Positions 25,979 through 36,201 are shown, numbered from the stretch's first letter. The stretch is 64,000 bases of DNA from Dethiosulfatibacter aminovorans DSM 17477 (GCF_900142005.1 NZ_FQZL01000007.1:184234-248233); one strand, 5' to 3'. The notes: a model not told the origin generated them from the sequence alone. Program-made: numbers and translations.

Positions 25979-26218
25979 TATTCTCTCCATAATTTTCTAA
26001 TAGCAATAATTTAAATATTATTACAATCCGTAGCCTCGCATCAATAATTAAAATTTATATCATTTAATATCCTCAAGTATTAACTCTAATACCTGCATCT
26101 GTTCTCTCTTCGGATATTTAGATACAATTTGCTTTAAAAGCTTATTTTCATCTAAATTTCAATTTGTCGTGGAGGTAGTAAACATCACCAGTATACTATC
26201 TACTATTAGTACACGGTA

Positions 26219-26455
26219 TCATTTGATAATAGCGATGTATACATTAACTAATGTTGCAATTGTCATAACAAAAGTCATTATAGTTATCTGTTTAGTACAC
26301 TTAATCATGACTTTATCCTTCTTGTCATTACTACGCCTTTCTAATTCAGCTGTAAAATAATTCAACCCAACACTTGTATGTAGAGCAGTTTCATCATACA
26401 ATTTGATAATCTCATCATCTGATTTATTAACTAGATCCTTATACTTTAAACTCAT
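26219..26455 (-). CDS. Small membrane-anchored hypothetical protein (78 aa)
   Basis: SD GAGGT lies before the ATG. The N-terminal 50 residues are charged (MSLKYKDLVNKSDDEIIKLY, AELERRSNDKKDK) and the last 22 (QITIMTFVMTIATLVNVYIA) form one transmembrane helix, so it is a C-tail-anchored protein with its bulk in the cytosol. No family recognised. It sits downstream of the HEPN/TOPRIM gene and may be an accessory component. Confidence 0.6.
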   Translation of the reverse strand: MSLKYKDLVNKSDDEIIKLYDETALHTSVGLNYFTAELERRSNDKKDKVMIKCTKQITIMTFVMTIATLVNVYIAIIK

Positions 26456-26598
26456 AATTCTACCTCATCCTTATTTAAATTATAATAACGATTATAAACT
26501 AACTTGTTCGTTTAAATCTAATAAACAATTTCCATGAAGCTTTTCAATTAATGGTATGACAAAACAACTCAAAAAGTCATTGAACAGGCACCAGGGCT

Positions 26599-27864
26599 TT
26601 AAAACTTTTGTTTAAAAATAGATTCCCAAAGTATCACTAATTTACTCCAATCCTGTTTTTCAGGATTAGGATTATTTAGTTTTTCATACATTTTTTTAAT
26701 TACTTCATCTTTATTTGAAATACTTCCTTGATATCTTTTTAATTTATGTACGTAATTAGACCATAAAATCGGAGAATATTTTGTATCAGTTTTTATGATA
26801 TCATCTCCAAAAAATAATTCTATGCTCACCGCTAAATTATTAATATCAATATCTGCATTTCCAGTTGGTCCAATAGTTGGGTATAGTTTACAAAAATCAA
26901 GTATTGGTAATTTCATTATCAAAATATTACTCGGAAGTCGAATATCTTTTAGGTGTTGAACTTCTACTTCAGCGGCTGTGTCATTATCAAAAATTGCAAT
27001 AATTCTATTATTATATATCTTTGCTGCGGAAAATGCTTTTATTATTCTTGTTAAGTTGGATGCACTTCCTTCAGATTTTGAATTTTCAAAATCAAAAAAT
27101 GAATACAGGTGTTTATATTCTGGATATAATATTTCAAGACTTTTTGAAATTACTTTAATATCTGTTTTTCCTTCCGCCATTATTATTGTAGTATTATCAA
27201 AATTTTTATAATAATTAGTTATATCTGATTCTTCAATCCAACCTCCGTTTATTATACTTGTCAAATCAAATTCTACAATATATTGTTCTTTTGAATTAAA
27301 TAAACAAATATATAAATCTAGCATGGGATTTATTATATGTTCTTCATTTTCATAAATACCATTCCAAAAAAAGGGATTAAGATAGTGGCCACTTTTTAAT
27401 TTATTAATTATATGTTTCGTTAATATGTTAGTCTCTAATTCTATAAATTTATTGAAAATTCCAGTTTCATAATAGTCCAAATTTTCATAACTTAATACTT
27501 TTTTTATAGCATCATTATAATTATCAAAGGTTAATTGTTTATAGTAATTAAATTCTTCTAATTCTATTGGATCTAATTTATTTAAATCAATTTTAGAGGA
27601 GTCATATTCATATTTCATATAATCAACGCCTTTAACAAAATACTCTTTTAATTTCTTTTCACTGCAACCTAATATTTCAAAACGTCTTTTTGCTTTTTTT
27701 ACGGTTGTTCTTAATAAATGAATGTCTATAAATTCACCATCTATTTCTATTCTCTCAGTTACTATTTCATTAGGTGAAAACATATTCAAAATTACTTCAT
27801 CGAAATAATTTTTATTTGCATAAAGTTCAATTCCATTGATTGATAATTCGCAATATGATCCCAT
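26599..27864 (-). CDS. HEPN/TOPRIM-associated N-terminal domain protein, candidate defence nuclease
   Basis: 421 residues from ATG at 27864 (GGAAGGTAAA upstream). The N-terminus MGSYCELSINGIELYANKNY and the KKAKRRFEILGCSEKKLKEY segment match the HEPN/Toprim N-terminal domain family (PF18871) from memory. A TOPRIM-like domain follows at about 225-335: IIMAEGKTDIKVI supplies the Glu and RIIAIFDNDTAAE the DxD pair. TOPRIM domains in OLD-like nucleases bind metal and cut DNA. It follows the metallophosphoesterase-NTPase gene on the same strand after a 180-base gap. A role against phage is inferred from domain type and island location. Confidence 0.72.
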   Translation of the reverse strand: MGSYCELSINGIELYANKNYFDEVILNMFSPNEIVTERIEIDGEFIDIHLLRTTVKKAKRRFEILGCSEKKLKEYFVKGVDYMKYEYDSSKIDLNKLDPIELEEFNYYKQLTFDNYNDAIKKVLSYENLDYYETGIFNKFIELETNILTKHIINKLKSGHYLNPFFWNGIYENEEHIINPMLDLYICLFNSKEQYIVEFDLTSIINGGWIEESDITNYYKNFDNTTIIMAEGKTDIKVISKSLEILYPEYKHLYSFFDFENSKSEGSASNLTRIIKAFSAAKIYNNRIIAIFDNDTAAEVEVQHLKDIRLPSNILIMKLPILDFCKLYPTIGPTGNADIDINNLAVSIELFFGDDIIKTDTKYSPILWSNYVHKLKRYQGSISNKDEVIKKMYEKLNNPNPEKQDWSKLVILWESIFKQKF

Positions 27865-28044
27865 TTTACCTTCCATTTCAATTTATTTATTAATTCTGTT
27901 AATAGTTTTTTTAAAAAACACAATACAGCTTTCAATTTATATGGGTAATTCCATCCTCCAAATGTTCGATTACAAATAACTCATACTATCATTTTAATGG
28001 GTACCGATGCCTCTCATTATTTATAGAAGCTTACTGAAAGATAT

Positions 28045-31000
28045 TTAGTTGTCAGTTAGTCTTTTTTTCACCATTTCCATCTTTATTTTTTGTTTATATT
28101 GTCCCCTAAAAAAGTGATCTAATAAGGATTGTGCTTCTCCATATATCTCTACATTATTTCTAAGAAAGAAATTCCTAACAGCATACTTTATTATAGATTT
28201 TTCAAGTTTTTTATCTAATTCTTTATCAAGTTTTTGAGCTCTTCTAGAGAACAAATTTACATTATCAGATGATGATTGCATAATTAAATTCATTAATTGA
28301 TAATTTGAATTTTCTTTATAATCAAAGGCATTTAATGCACTAATACTCTGTTCTGAAACGCTTATGCCTGCAATAAATTGATATAGTGTAACTACTAGCC
28401 CTGATGAAATCTGTTCTACCATCTGCTTAACGCTTTCAATATTAACTTTAGCTATATTCTTTTCACGTCTTAATTCAGATACATCATCATAAAGCATTTG
28501 CGTAAATTCATCAAAATTCTCACCGATATCTTTTAACAACATGAATAAAAATTGATTTGGGCATTTGTAAATTAATTCTACAAGTCTATCTTGTTGATTC
28601 ACCTTCATATTTTGGCAAAATGCAGGCAATGCTTTAGATAAAATTTCCAAATATTTAAAAGATATCATAACTTGATTCTCAATTTTAAGCAAATCATCTT
28701 CTGTATAATCATATTCATTTACTAATTCTATTAAATCTGAAAGACGAACCTCCTCCTCTTGTTTTGTAATTAAAGCTTCTCTCTCTATCCTTTCTTCTTC
28801 TGTAGGTAATGTTTTTTTGACTGGAATATTAGTATTCAAAAGAAATTTAACATTCTCCTTATCAAAACTTAATTCTTCTTGCTCGTTAAAATGATTTTTT
28901 GCACCTTCAATTATTACATTAATAAATTTGGGATTGTTAGTAATAAGTGCTAAAAATAAAACTATGTCGCTATTTATACTAAAGCATAAATTTTTTAATA
29001 GCGAATCCAAATTGTCATCTATATGCTCTCCATGATTATATTTTTGATTTAACGCTTGAGCAACAAAATATGCCACTAAAGCATGATCTTTAAATCTAAA
29101 CTCATTAACTGTTTCAACCAGTATCTTTGAATTCAATGCAGCGTCAACAAATAATCGAACACTGATATTTTGCCTATATGCTTCATTGTATTCTTTAATA
29201 ACATTTAAAATTTCTTCATACTTCACAAACTGAATTTTATTAAAATGCATATAATATGCAAGTTCACGTAATACATTCAGCACCAGTGTTGGGTTAATAC
29301 TTTTCGAATTGTTAATAATTTTGTTTTTTATTGAACTTTCATAAACAATATTAAAAACATTCATTCCTGATGAAAACTGAAATCGATAATCTTTTTCGTA
29401 TTGACGAACAAAGTGAATTATGAATTCTGGACTTAAATTGAAATACTTAACTTGCACATTAATCAACTCATTAATTTTTCTTACTTCTTTATCAATATTT
29501 TCAATACCACTAGAGCCGTTATGTAAAACATTACTAATTAATTCCTTTCTCTTAAGATACAAGAACGGTTTTATTGACATTTGTATAGTTTTTTCATCCA
29601 CTAGAGCATCTACTACTTGATTTCGGATGTCAAAATTTATCTTTTCTTCGCAAAAAACAATAATTGTACTAAAGTTATTTTCAAGATACTGCATCAATCT
29701 GTTGAAAGTTTTTTTGTTAATCAAATCAGCCTCATCTAACAATACTACTTTTTTCCCCTTTGGTAATTGTAAAAATCTTTCATATGCATTCTTTTCTGAT
29801 AAATATTGTTCATTGAAAGCATTCAATACTGCCTTACTCATTTTCAGTTTTGTTATTTCACTAGCGGTTAACAATAATGGAGTTTTTCCTAAATAAAATA
29901 GTTTCTGAAATATTTTCCTTGCCAATATTGTCTTCCCTGACTTTTGTTCACCTCTAATAACTATTCTATTATTTGTTTCAATAAGTTCTATTAATTCCTC
30001 TTCTCTTTCAATATCGTGCTTTTCAATCTCTTCTGCTTCAGTATATATGTTATATGTTAAGCTCGGGAATACGAAATACTCATCAATTCTATTTTTATTA
30101 TTATCATATTCTAATTCAGTTAAAAATTCAGGTGAAATCTGAATATCTCCATGAAATGTTTTCTTTATATTGCTGTTTAATATTGTCTTAGAAATGTATA
30201 AATCCTCTTCCCATATGAATGATTGTGCCTTCATTGTGTTTTCAGCTAAATCCATAGTTACTTCACAAAATCCATTACCTTCTTTACTATATCCACGTAA
30301 TGCATTTCCCTGAACACATTGAATACTTCCATTTACATTAATCATTCTACTTTCTCCAACTGGCTCATGCTCATGACCTGTCAGCAAAAGAGCATATTTT
30401 CTTGAAATTATACTTCTCAATCTTTCTTTACAGGAACTTGTAAACCATTCTATACTGTGATGCATTACAAGAATGTTAATCTCTGCTTCTGTAGCATCTT
30501 CTATCTCTTTTAATTGATCTTCTGTCAAATAATGTATACCCATATCTTGAGCATTTCCACCCAATAATGAGAGTGGAGCACTATTAACCATAATGAATCC
30601 CACTCTATGTTTATCATATTCAAATACCTGTTTTGATACACTTTTATTATCTACAAAACATTTTCTATCTTTAGAGAATTTCCAAAAAGCATCCATTGCG
30701 TCAATGTCTTTATTGATTATAGCGCTTAAACTATCACTTTCTGTAGCTTCCGTAATTTCTTTATATCCTCTAGTCAATTGATTAAAATTCATGTCATGAT
30801 TTCCTGGAGTACACACAAATTCAAAATGTTTTCCATAAAACTTACCTCTTCCAAATCTTTTGAATATTGCCCCCAACAAACTTCCCACACATTTATATTC
30901 ATAATTTTTTCCGTTGGCTGCCAAATCACCACTCATTAAAACTATGAATTCATCTGCATTTTCTGTGGAATTCAATGCATTCTCTATTTTATCCACCTTA

Positions 31001-31065
31001 ATTTCATGTGCAGCATTTAATCCATCAATATGTAAATCACTCAAATGCAAAATTTGTAACTTCAC
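28045..31065 (-). CDS. Calcineurin-like phosphoesterase fused to P-loop NTPase, candidate anti-phage protein
   Basis: 1006 residues from GTG at 31065 (GGGAGGT six bases upstream; the in-frame ATG at 31080 has none). Residues 1-275 are a complete metallophosphoesterase: LSDLHIDG, MSGDLAANG, TPGNHDMNF, VMHHSIEW and LLTGHEHE. An NTPase of the STAND/AAA type follows with Walker A RGEQKSGKTIL (about 375) and Walker B KVVLLDEADLI (about 430). The last 500 residues are helical, as in sensor regions of NTPase defence proteins. Proteins with an effector, NTPase core and large helical sensor are typical of Avs/STAND systems. The exact architecture is not one that I can assign to a named system. Confidence 0.75.
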   Translation of the reverse strand: MKLQILHLSDLHIDGLNAAHEIKVDKIENALNSTENADEFIVLMSGDLAANGKNYEYKCVGSLLGAIFKRFGRGKFYGKHFEFVCTPGNHDMNFNQLTRGYKEITEATESDSLSAIINKDIDAMDAFWKFSKDRKCFVDNKSVSKQVFEYDKHRVGFIMVNSAPLSLLGGNAQDMGIHYLTEDQLKEIEDATEAEINILVMHHSIEWFTSSCKERLRSIISRKYALLLTGHEHEPVGESRMINVNGSIQCVQGNALRGYSKEGNGFCEVTMDLAENTMKAQSFIWEEDLYISKTILNSNIKKTFHGDIQISPEFLTELEYDNNKNRIDEYFVFPSLTYNIYTEAEEIEKHDIEREEELIELIETNNRIVIRGEQKSGKTILARKIFQKLFYLGKTPLLLTASEITKLKMSKAVLNAFNEQYLSEKNAYERFLQLPKGKKVVLLDEADLINKKTFNRLMQYLENNFSTIIVFCEEKINFDIRNQVVDALVDEKTIQMSIKPFLYLKRKELISNVLHNGSSGIENIDKEVRKINELINVQVKYFNLSPEFIIHFVRQYEKDYRFQFSSGMNVFNIVYESSIKNKIINNSKSINPTLVLNVLRELAYYMHFNKIQFVKYEEILNVIKEYNEAYRQNISVRLFVDAALNSKILVETVNEFRFKDHALVAYFVAQALNQKYNHGEHIDDNLDSLLKNLCFSINSDIVLFLALITNNPKFINVIIEGAKNHFNEQEELSFDKENVKFLLNTNIPVKKTLPTEEERIEREALITKQEEEVRLSDLIELVNEYDYTEDDLLKIENQVMISFKYLEILSKALPAFCQNMKVNQQDRLVELIYKCPNQFLFMLLKDIGENFDEFTQMLYDDVSELRREKNIAKVNIESVKQMVEQISSGLVVTLYQFIAGISVSEQSISALNAFDYKENSNYQLMNLIMQSSSDNVNLFSRRAQKLDKELDKKLEKSIIKYAVRNFFLRNNVEIYGEAQSLLDHFFRGQYKQKIKMEMVKKRLTDN

Positions 31066-31230
31066 GCACTTACCTCCCATTTGTATTATTTATTATTGAT
31101 AAAATGATTTATCATTACATTACTTTTCCAATTCATCACTATACTTTACTACGTATAATGAAGCGGAAATTACTATTATGTCATAAGTTGAAATTCCACT
31201 CATTAATCTATTTTTATATCAAAAACAAAA

Positions 31231-31252
31231 CCCCGCTCATTTCTGAACAGGG
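31231..31252 (-). terminator. Rho-independent terminator
   Basis: Minus strand: CCCTGTTCA GAAA TGAGCGGGG followed by TTTTGTTTTTG. The stable GAAA tetraloop and T-run make this a strong terminator. Confidence 0.82.
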
Positions 31253-31624
31253 CGACTATACCACTAAAGAATATTAATACTACTTCAACCCCGTTTTCAA
31301 CATATCCCAATAACTATTGTACCACTAATCATATACATCCACAATAACAAATCAGAAATTGCATATGACTACATTGCATCAGGACAAGCTCCCCGATAAA
31401 TCTAAATTTATCTAGGTGATTAACCCTTCTTTTCCACATAAAAAATCAGCATGCCTAAAATTAATAATCATACTGAATTCATTCTCAATTAGGATTTATT
31501 TAGAGAGGTGGTAGAAGCCAAATAATCATCATTCAAAACATGCCATAAATGTTTTTTACACATTTTTCAACGGTTTCATAAAATGCCAATTGTAAAACTC
31601 TAACAAGTCAGTAATTAAAACAAA

Positions 31625-31648
31625 AGCCAGCTTTTAGAATGGCTAGCT
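31625..31648 (-). terminator. Terminator of the EAL-domain gene
   Basis: AGCTAGC / GCTGGCT stem (one G-T pair) followed by TTTGTTTTAA on the minus strand, about 190 bases after the EAL stop. Confidence 0.6.
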
Positions 31649-31836
31649 CTTATTTTTGAATATTATATCATTAGGAGTTATCAATCGTATATTGACATGT
31701 ACTTCCAATTGTCTTCAATCTAATAATTAGATGAAGATTTACTTCACCCACTATTGGACGTTACCTTTTTAGTTAAATGTTGAATTAATAACGTTTCTTC
31801 GGTTCTATGAAATTTATATGAATACATTTCTGTATC

Positions 31837-33120
31837 TTAACAGACATCTTCAATATACTTTACAAGCATATATTTATATTCAACTGGACTAATAGGTTTA
31901 CTTATGTAGTAACCCTGAATTAGGTTACAACCAAGTCCATTAAGTAAATTGTACTCTGTCTCTTTCTCAACTCCTTCAGCAATGACTTCGATACCCATTT
32001 TGTTTGATATGTTTATAGTTTCTTTTACCAAGGCAAGGTTCTCGACACTGTAAAGATCTTCAATTATAGATTTATCGATTTTGATGTTGTGATAAGGCAA
32101 AGTAAAAAAGTTTTTAAAGGAATTATATCCTGTACCGAAATCATCTATAGAAATATCAAATCCATATTCCTTCATTTTACCTAACAATTCAATTATAGAC
32201 TTCTGATTCTCCAATACACACCTTTCTGTTATTTCAATCTCAAGCATATTTGCTTCAACTGTTGAATTCTCAATACATTCTACTAAAAAATCGAAATACT
32301 CATCATTTTCAAGATCCTTAGGTGATACATTAATCGATACTTTTGTATAAAGACCTGCTGTAATCCATTCCTCCATCTGCTCAATCACTTTTTTTGTAAC
32401 CCATCTGGTAAGCTGAGTTATAAGGTTGCTACGCTCTATGATGTCAATAACTTCAGCTATATTCATGTCAATATTATCCCATCTCAATAGAGCCTCAGCA
32501 CCTACTATCTTCTGTGTTCTAATACAATACTTGGGCAAGTATACCAATCTTAACTCATTTTTCTTTATTGCACTATACAATTTCAACTTTGTAATATAGT
32601 CACTCTTTACTTTTTTAGTAATATTTTCATTGTATATGGATATTTCTCCATTGTTTTGAGTGCATTGTGATAATGTCCTTCCAATATTTTGATATAAGAC
32701 ATCAGAAGTTGTACCATCAGATGGATAATTCACAATGCCACAGTTTATCTTTACATCTAATGGTATTTCTTTAATAAAGACGGGAATTTTTGAATATCCA
32801 ATGAGTTTCTTTGCTTTTTTGTAGGCTTCCTCTAGACTAATGCCGTCAAGAATTATAAAAACTTCACTTGTATATACCGAGAACAACTCACATCCTTTGA
32901 ATATTTCCTTTGCTCTTTCTATAACATACTGCATTGATTTTTCGCCATATGAATAACCAAGGTATCTTTTTATTTCATTAAAGTTAGCAATTTCAATTGC
33001 TAACAGGTAAAATTCATCTGTGTTGCTATCATTTATTTTTCTATCCAAACTACTAAGTAATAGTTCGGAATTCTTTAATTCTGAAATTCCATTCCTTATT
33101 ATATGTTCATTATAAACCAT
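31837..33120 (-). CDS. Degenerate GGDEF plus EAL domain protein, probable c-di-GMP phosphodiesterase
   Basis: 427 residues, no membrane segment. The GGDEF-like half (about 25-160) has YTSEVF where GGDEF should be, so it cannot make c-di-GMP. The EAL half (about 170-420) keeps the catalytic set: EALLRW, NVSPKDLEN, EITERCV, DDFGTGYNSF, KIDKSII, AEGVE and QGYYISKP. It should hydrolyse c-di-GMP in the cytosol. SD AAGGAG is seven bases before ATG. Its place at the edge of the defence block of a mobile element is unusual; it may alter host motility or biofilm state. Confidence 0.88.
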   Translation of the reverse strand: MVYNEHIIRNGISELKNSELLLSSLDRKINDSNTDEFYLLAIEIANFNEIKRYLGYSYGEKSMQYVIERAKEIFKGCELFSVYTSEVFIILDGISLEEAYKKAKKLIGYSKIPVFIKEIPLDVKINCGIVNYPSDGTTSDVLYQNIGRTLSQCTQNNGEISIYNENITKKVKSDYITKLKLYSAIKKNELRLVYLPKYCIRTQKIVGAEALLRWDNIDMNIAEVIDIIERSNLITQLTRWVTKKVIEQMEEWITAGLYTKVSINVSPKDLENDEYFDFLVECIENSTVEANMLEIEITERCVLENQKSIIELLGKMKEYGFDISIDDFGTGYNSFKNFFTLPYHNIKIDKSIIEDLYSVENLALVKETINISNKMGIEVIAEGVEKETEYNLLNGLGCNLIQGYYISKPISPVEYKYMLVKYIEDVC

Positions 33121-33159
33121 CGTTAACTCCTTTCAATTCTAACGTTAATATTTAATAAT

Positions 33160-33190
33160 ACACCTGAATATGCTAAAACATATCAGGTGT
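33160..33190 (-). terminator. Hairpin downstream of small hypothetical gene
   Basis: ACACCTGAATATG / CATATCAGGTGT near-perfect stem. Exit is only moderately T-rich. Confidence 0.5.
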
Positions 33191-33264
33191 AGCAATATTC
33201 ATTACTTCGCAAATTTCTTCAACTGTTAGCTTATCTACAAAATATGGTGATACTATTTGTAGTT

Positions 33265-33492
33265 CTAACAAGTGAGTTGTCTAATTATTTCTGTAAGCAA
33301 ATGTATAACTTCATCATTCGTCATAATTAAATAAGCATTATGAATTTTATTTTCCAATTGCATTTCCATATCAAAAATACATTCAACACAAATTTCATCT
33401 TCTATTTCATCAAATTTAATTGTATCATTATTCAATTGAATCCTCATAATGCATGCGTAAAAAAACAGATTATTTAACCTAGAACAATTCAT
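33265..33492 (-). CDS. Hypothetical protein, possibly decayed (75 aa)
   Basis: No clear ribosome site. Acidic product (KFDEIEDEICVECIFDMEMQ). A further 32 codons in another frame (33178-33272; LQIVSPYFVDKLTVEEICEVM) look protein-like and end right before the hairpin, which suggests that this was one longer gene broken by a frameshift. No family recognised. Confidence 0.35.
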   Translation of the reverse strand: MNCSRLNNLFFYACIMRIQLNNDTIKFDEIEDEICVECIFDMEMQLENKIHNAYLIMTNDEVIHLLTEIIRQLTC

Positions 33493-33607
33493 AAGAATTT
33501 CATAGAACGTAAGAAACGTTGTGATTCAACATGTTACTCAATATGAAATTTTCTAGTTTTTATGTTTCTATTAATAATTCGGGCATAATAATGAAAATAA
33601 GATAAGA

Positions 33608-33635
33608 GATAGGCACTGATTTTTTAGCGCCTATC
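33608..33635 (-). terminator. Hairpin after the MFS transporter gene
   Basis: GATAGGC.C / G.GCCTATC stem downstream of the transporter stop; T-run weak. It probably ends the minus-strand catabolic transcript. Confidence 0.5.
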
Positions 33636-33857
33636 CCTTTTGATAATTCTTGAAATTTGTTGAAGTTGAGTAATTTATACCTCCTTAGAGGAGCAAGTTC
33701 TACTTGACTATGATAGGATGTCTGAAGAAAGTTTCTTCTCGGTTTGTATTCTCTACCTTCTTTGCTAATATATAATTCATATAACTCGTAATACAAAGAG
33801 TAATATTAATATTTTAAAAAATAGTCACGTAAGATACATGATTTAAATGATTTTGTA

Positions 33858-35114
33858 CTATGATATTTCACTAATTTCAGTTTCTGCCTTAACTTTTTGA
33901 CCCGTCTCTTTCAAAGCAAATGCGATCGAAAGAGCAATAAAAAGAATAACGGACAAGATTTTAAATGCGGATGTCATGCTTCCAGTAACTACTGAAAGCT
34001 TAGTGAAAATAGATGGTATGAATAGAGATATAATCATACCTACACCATTTGTTAGTGCAAAAGCACCGCCAAGAATCGAGTAATCAGGTTGAGTCTCGAT
34101 TACCATACTCGTAAGAGGCGGGTAAAACATCATAGCAGACATACCGAAGATTGATGCGGCAACAATAAGTAGAACTGTGTTATTTGCAATGAGCATCCCA
34201 AACAAACTCACCCACATAATCGAAATACTTGCAATCATAATTGGCTTTCGTCGACCAGTCTGCGTGGCTATGAAACCACCAAGCATTGAACCGAACATGC
34301 CAACAAAGCATACGATACTTGTTACGGTTACTGCCATCTCAGGCAAAAAGCCTCTTTCTATAGTAAGGATTGTGGGCATATAGGTACCGTTTACAACATT
34401 AATAAACATCATAAAAACACAGATAATTGTTATTGCCCAGTATTGTTTTACGCGAATTGCCTTGAAGAGCGAACTCTGTCCGTGCGCTTTCTGCTTCCCT
34501 GGCTCTGCCATCTTACGCTCAGGAAAGCCAGGAGCATGCAATAATTTACCTGCAATGAACCAAAGCACTGTAACAATCGCTGCAAAAACTGCAATTACAT
34601 AGTAAACGCTCTCCCAACTGCCAAAAGCTGTTTTAATCCAGCCAGGAAGCAAATATGCAAGTGAAAGACCAATACTGGTTACAATAAGGTTTATAGTAAT
34701 CATGTACGTCTGTGCTTTTCCCTTGAACCAGTAGGTTATGTTTGGAATAGCGGAGGTTTGACTGAAGCCATAACCAATGCCTAGTACCGCGCGTCCAACC
34801 ATTAGGACAAGTATAGTTGTCGATGTAGCAGTCAGCAAATTACCTGCAGCTATTAAGATCAGGGAAATAAAAATCGTATTCCATGTTCCAATGTGGTCTT
34901 GAACGAAGCTACCTATAAACATACATACACCACACATTGCTACAACAATTGTAATTGTAAAACCAGCAACTGTATAATCAATATTTAGTGATTCAATAAT
35001 ATCACCCATCAAAATTGCCGGTGATAAATATGCAATCATGTTGCATAATTGTAAAAAGATCATTAGTATTGCTACCACCCTGAAACCTTTAAGAGATTTT
35101 TCATTAGTATTCAT
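33858..35114 (-). CDS. Major facilitator superfamily transporter
   Basis: 418 residues with about 12 transmembrane helices. The loop 2-3 motif (GSFVQDHIGTWNTIF), the second-half equivalent (GGFIATQTGRRKPIMI) and GRAVLGIGYGFSQTSAIPN identify an MFS carrier, closest in style to the nitrate/nitrite-cyanate-type or oxalate-type anion porters. SD GGAGGT precedes ATG. It follows the SDR gene after 247 bases, which hold a CAAGGA/TCCTTG hairpin (35244-35260), so co-transcription from the esterase promoter is possible but not certain. Likely imports the pathway substrate or exports a product. Confidence 0.87.
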   Translation of the reverse strand: MNTNEKSLKGFRVVAILMIFLQLCNMIAYLSPAILMGDIIESLNIDYTVAGFTITIVVAMCGVCMFIGSFVQDHIGTWNTIFISLILIAAGNLLTATSTTILVLMVGRAVLGIGYGFSQTSAIPNITYWFKGKAQTYMITINLIVTSIGLSLAYLLPGWIKTAFGSWESVYYVIAVFAAIVTVLWFIAGKLLHAPGFPERKMAEPGKQKAHGQSSLFKAIRVKQYWAITIICVFMMFINVVNGTYMPTILTIERGFLPEMAVTVTSIVCFVGMFGSMLGGFIATQTGRRKPIMIASISIMWVSLFGMLIANNTVLLIVAASIFGMSAMMFYPPLTSMVIETQPDYSILGGAFALTNGVGMIISLFIPSIFTKLSVVTGSMTSAFKILSVILFIALSIAFALKETGQKVKAETEISEIS

Positions 35115-35361
35115 TTATTTACCTCCATATAATATTTTATTAATTTTGTTTATTTGAATTACTTATTTTCACGCAATAATACTTGAAATATTCAATAATT
35201 TTCAAGCAGCGATAATTTGGTTAGAACAATTGATTCGTTTTAGCAAGGATATAGTCCTTGACTTAATCACTCAACTATCATCAAATATTAATTAAAGTCT
35301 TGACACCGTTAAAATATTCAACCATTCGAATAATCAATTTTTAAGAAATTTATTTTGGTTT

Positions 35362-36201
35362 TTATTGAATGTTTGGGTCATCCCATTTAGTAAAAGGATT
35401 TAATATTTTTTTCCCTTCTCCATATTCATAGCCGCCAGAAACAAACAATTCAGCACCGGTAATAAAGCTAGCTTGATCACTAGCAAGAAATAATACAGCA
35501 TAAGCAACTTCTTCAGGTTTTCCAGCTCTTCCCATCCATTGGATTTCATTATTCCATTTAATGTAACTTTTAGGATCAGATTGTTGTTCTACAAATGTAT
35601 CAAGCATTTCAGTTGAAATTAAGCCTGGCTTAACATTGTTTACTCGAACACCATTTAATGCTTCATCAATTGCCATTGTTCGTGTTATGGAATCAATAGC
35701 ACCTTTTGTTGCATCATATCCTACAGCGCCCTGTACAGAGGTCGTTCCATGAACGCTACCAATATTAACAATACTACCCTTTGATGCACGGAGATAAGGC
35801 ATCGCATATTTACTTGCAAGTAGATAGGATTTTAGATTTACGTTGATTATATTGTCTAAATCATCTTCTGACCATTCATCAATCCTTGCTTGAAGAGGAT
35901 TAATCCCTGCACAATTAACAAGGACATCTATTCTCCCAAATATTTTTACCGTTTCATCAACAACTTCTTGTAAACGATTAACGTCACATACATCACATTC
36001 TAAAAACTTACAAATTCCTTTACCTTTTGAGTTGATATCCTCCTCAAGTTTTTTGCCTAGTAAATTCCTACGTCCAATGGTAACTACATTCATGCCAACT
36101 TCACAAAACATTTCTACACAGGTCTTTCCAATACCACTGGTTCCACCGGTAACAAATGCAATTTTTCCATTCATATTTTCTTCTATCGAAAAATAGTTCA
36201 C
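35362..36201 (-). CDS. Short-chain dehydrogenase/reductase
   Basis: 279 residues from GTG at 36201, preceded by GGGAGGATATTATT. Classical SDR: cofactor motif TGGTSGIG (about 19), NAG near 97, catalytic Ser in VNIGSVHG (about 150), Tyr-Lys in GYDATKGA (about 165). It ends with the SGG-type strand and a tail. It lies 20 bases after the esterase stop, under the same sigma-54 promoter. Substrate is presumably an alcohol or ketone released from the esterase product. NAD or NADP preference cannot be judged firmly. Confidence 0.9.
   Translation of the reverse strand: MNYFSIEENMNGKIAFVTGGTSGIGKTCVEMFCEVGMNVVTIGRRNLLGKKLEEDINSKGKGICKFLECDVCDVNRLQEVVDETVKIFGRIDVLVNCAGINPLQARIDEWSEDDLDNIINVNLKSYLLASKYAMPYLRASKGSIVNIGSVHGTTSVQGAVGYDATKGAIDSITRTMAIDEALNGVRVNNVKPGLISTEMLDTFVEQQSDPKSYIKWNNEIQWMGRAGKPEEVAYAVLFLASDQASFITGAELFVSGGYEYGEGKKILNPFTKWDDPNIQ

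Larger units (their letters stand above)
31066..31836. other. Gene-free stretch between defence gene and EAL gene
   Basis: No gene is evident in 770 bases. It holds two minus-strand hairpins described separately and otherwise AT-rich sequence with stop codons in all frames. Confidence 0.6.

Noticed and set aside
33560..33796. 78-codon minus-strand frame after the MFS gene
   Set aside because: It begins at TTG without a ribosome site, runs through a terminator-like hairpin and has no recognisable domain.
35115..35361. Separate sigma-54 promoter for the MFS gene
   Set aside because: No GG-N10-GC pattern of acceptable quality is present; only weak partial matches.
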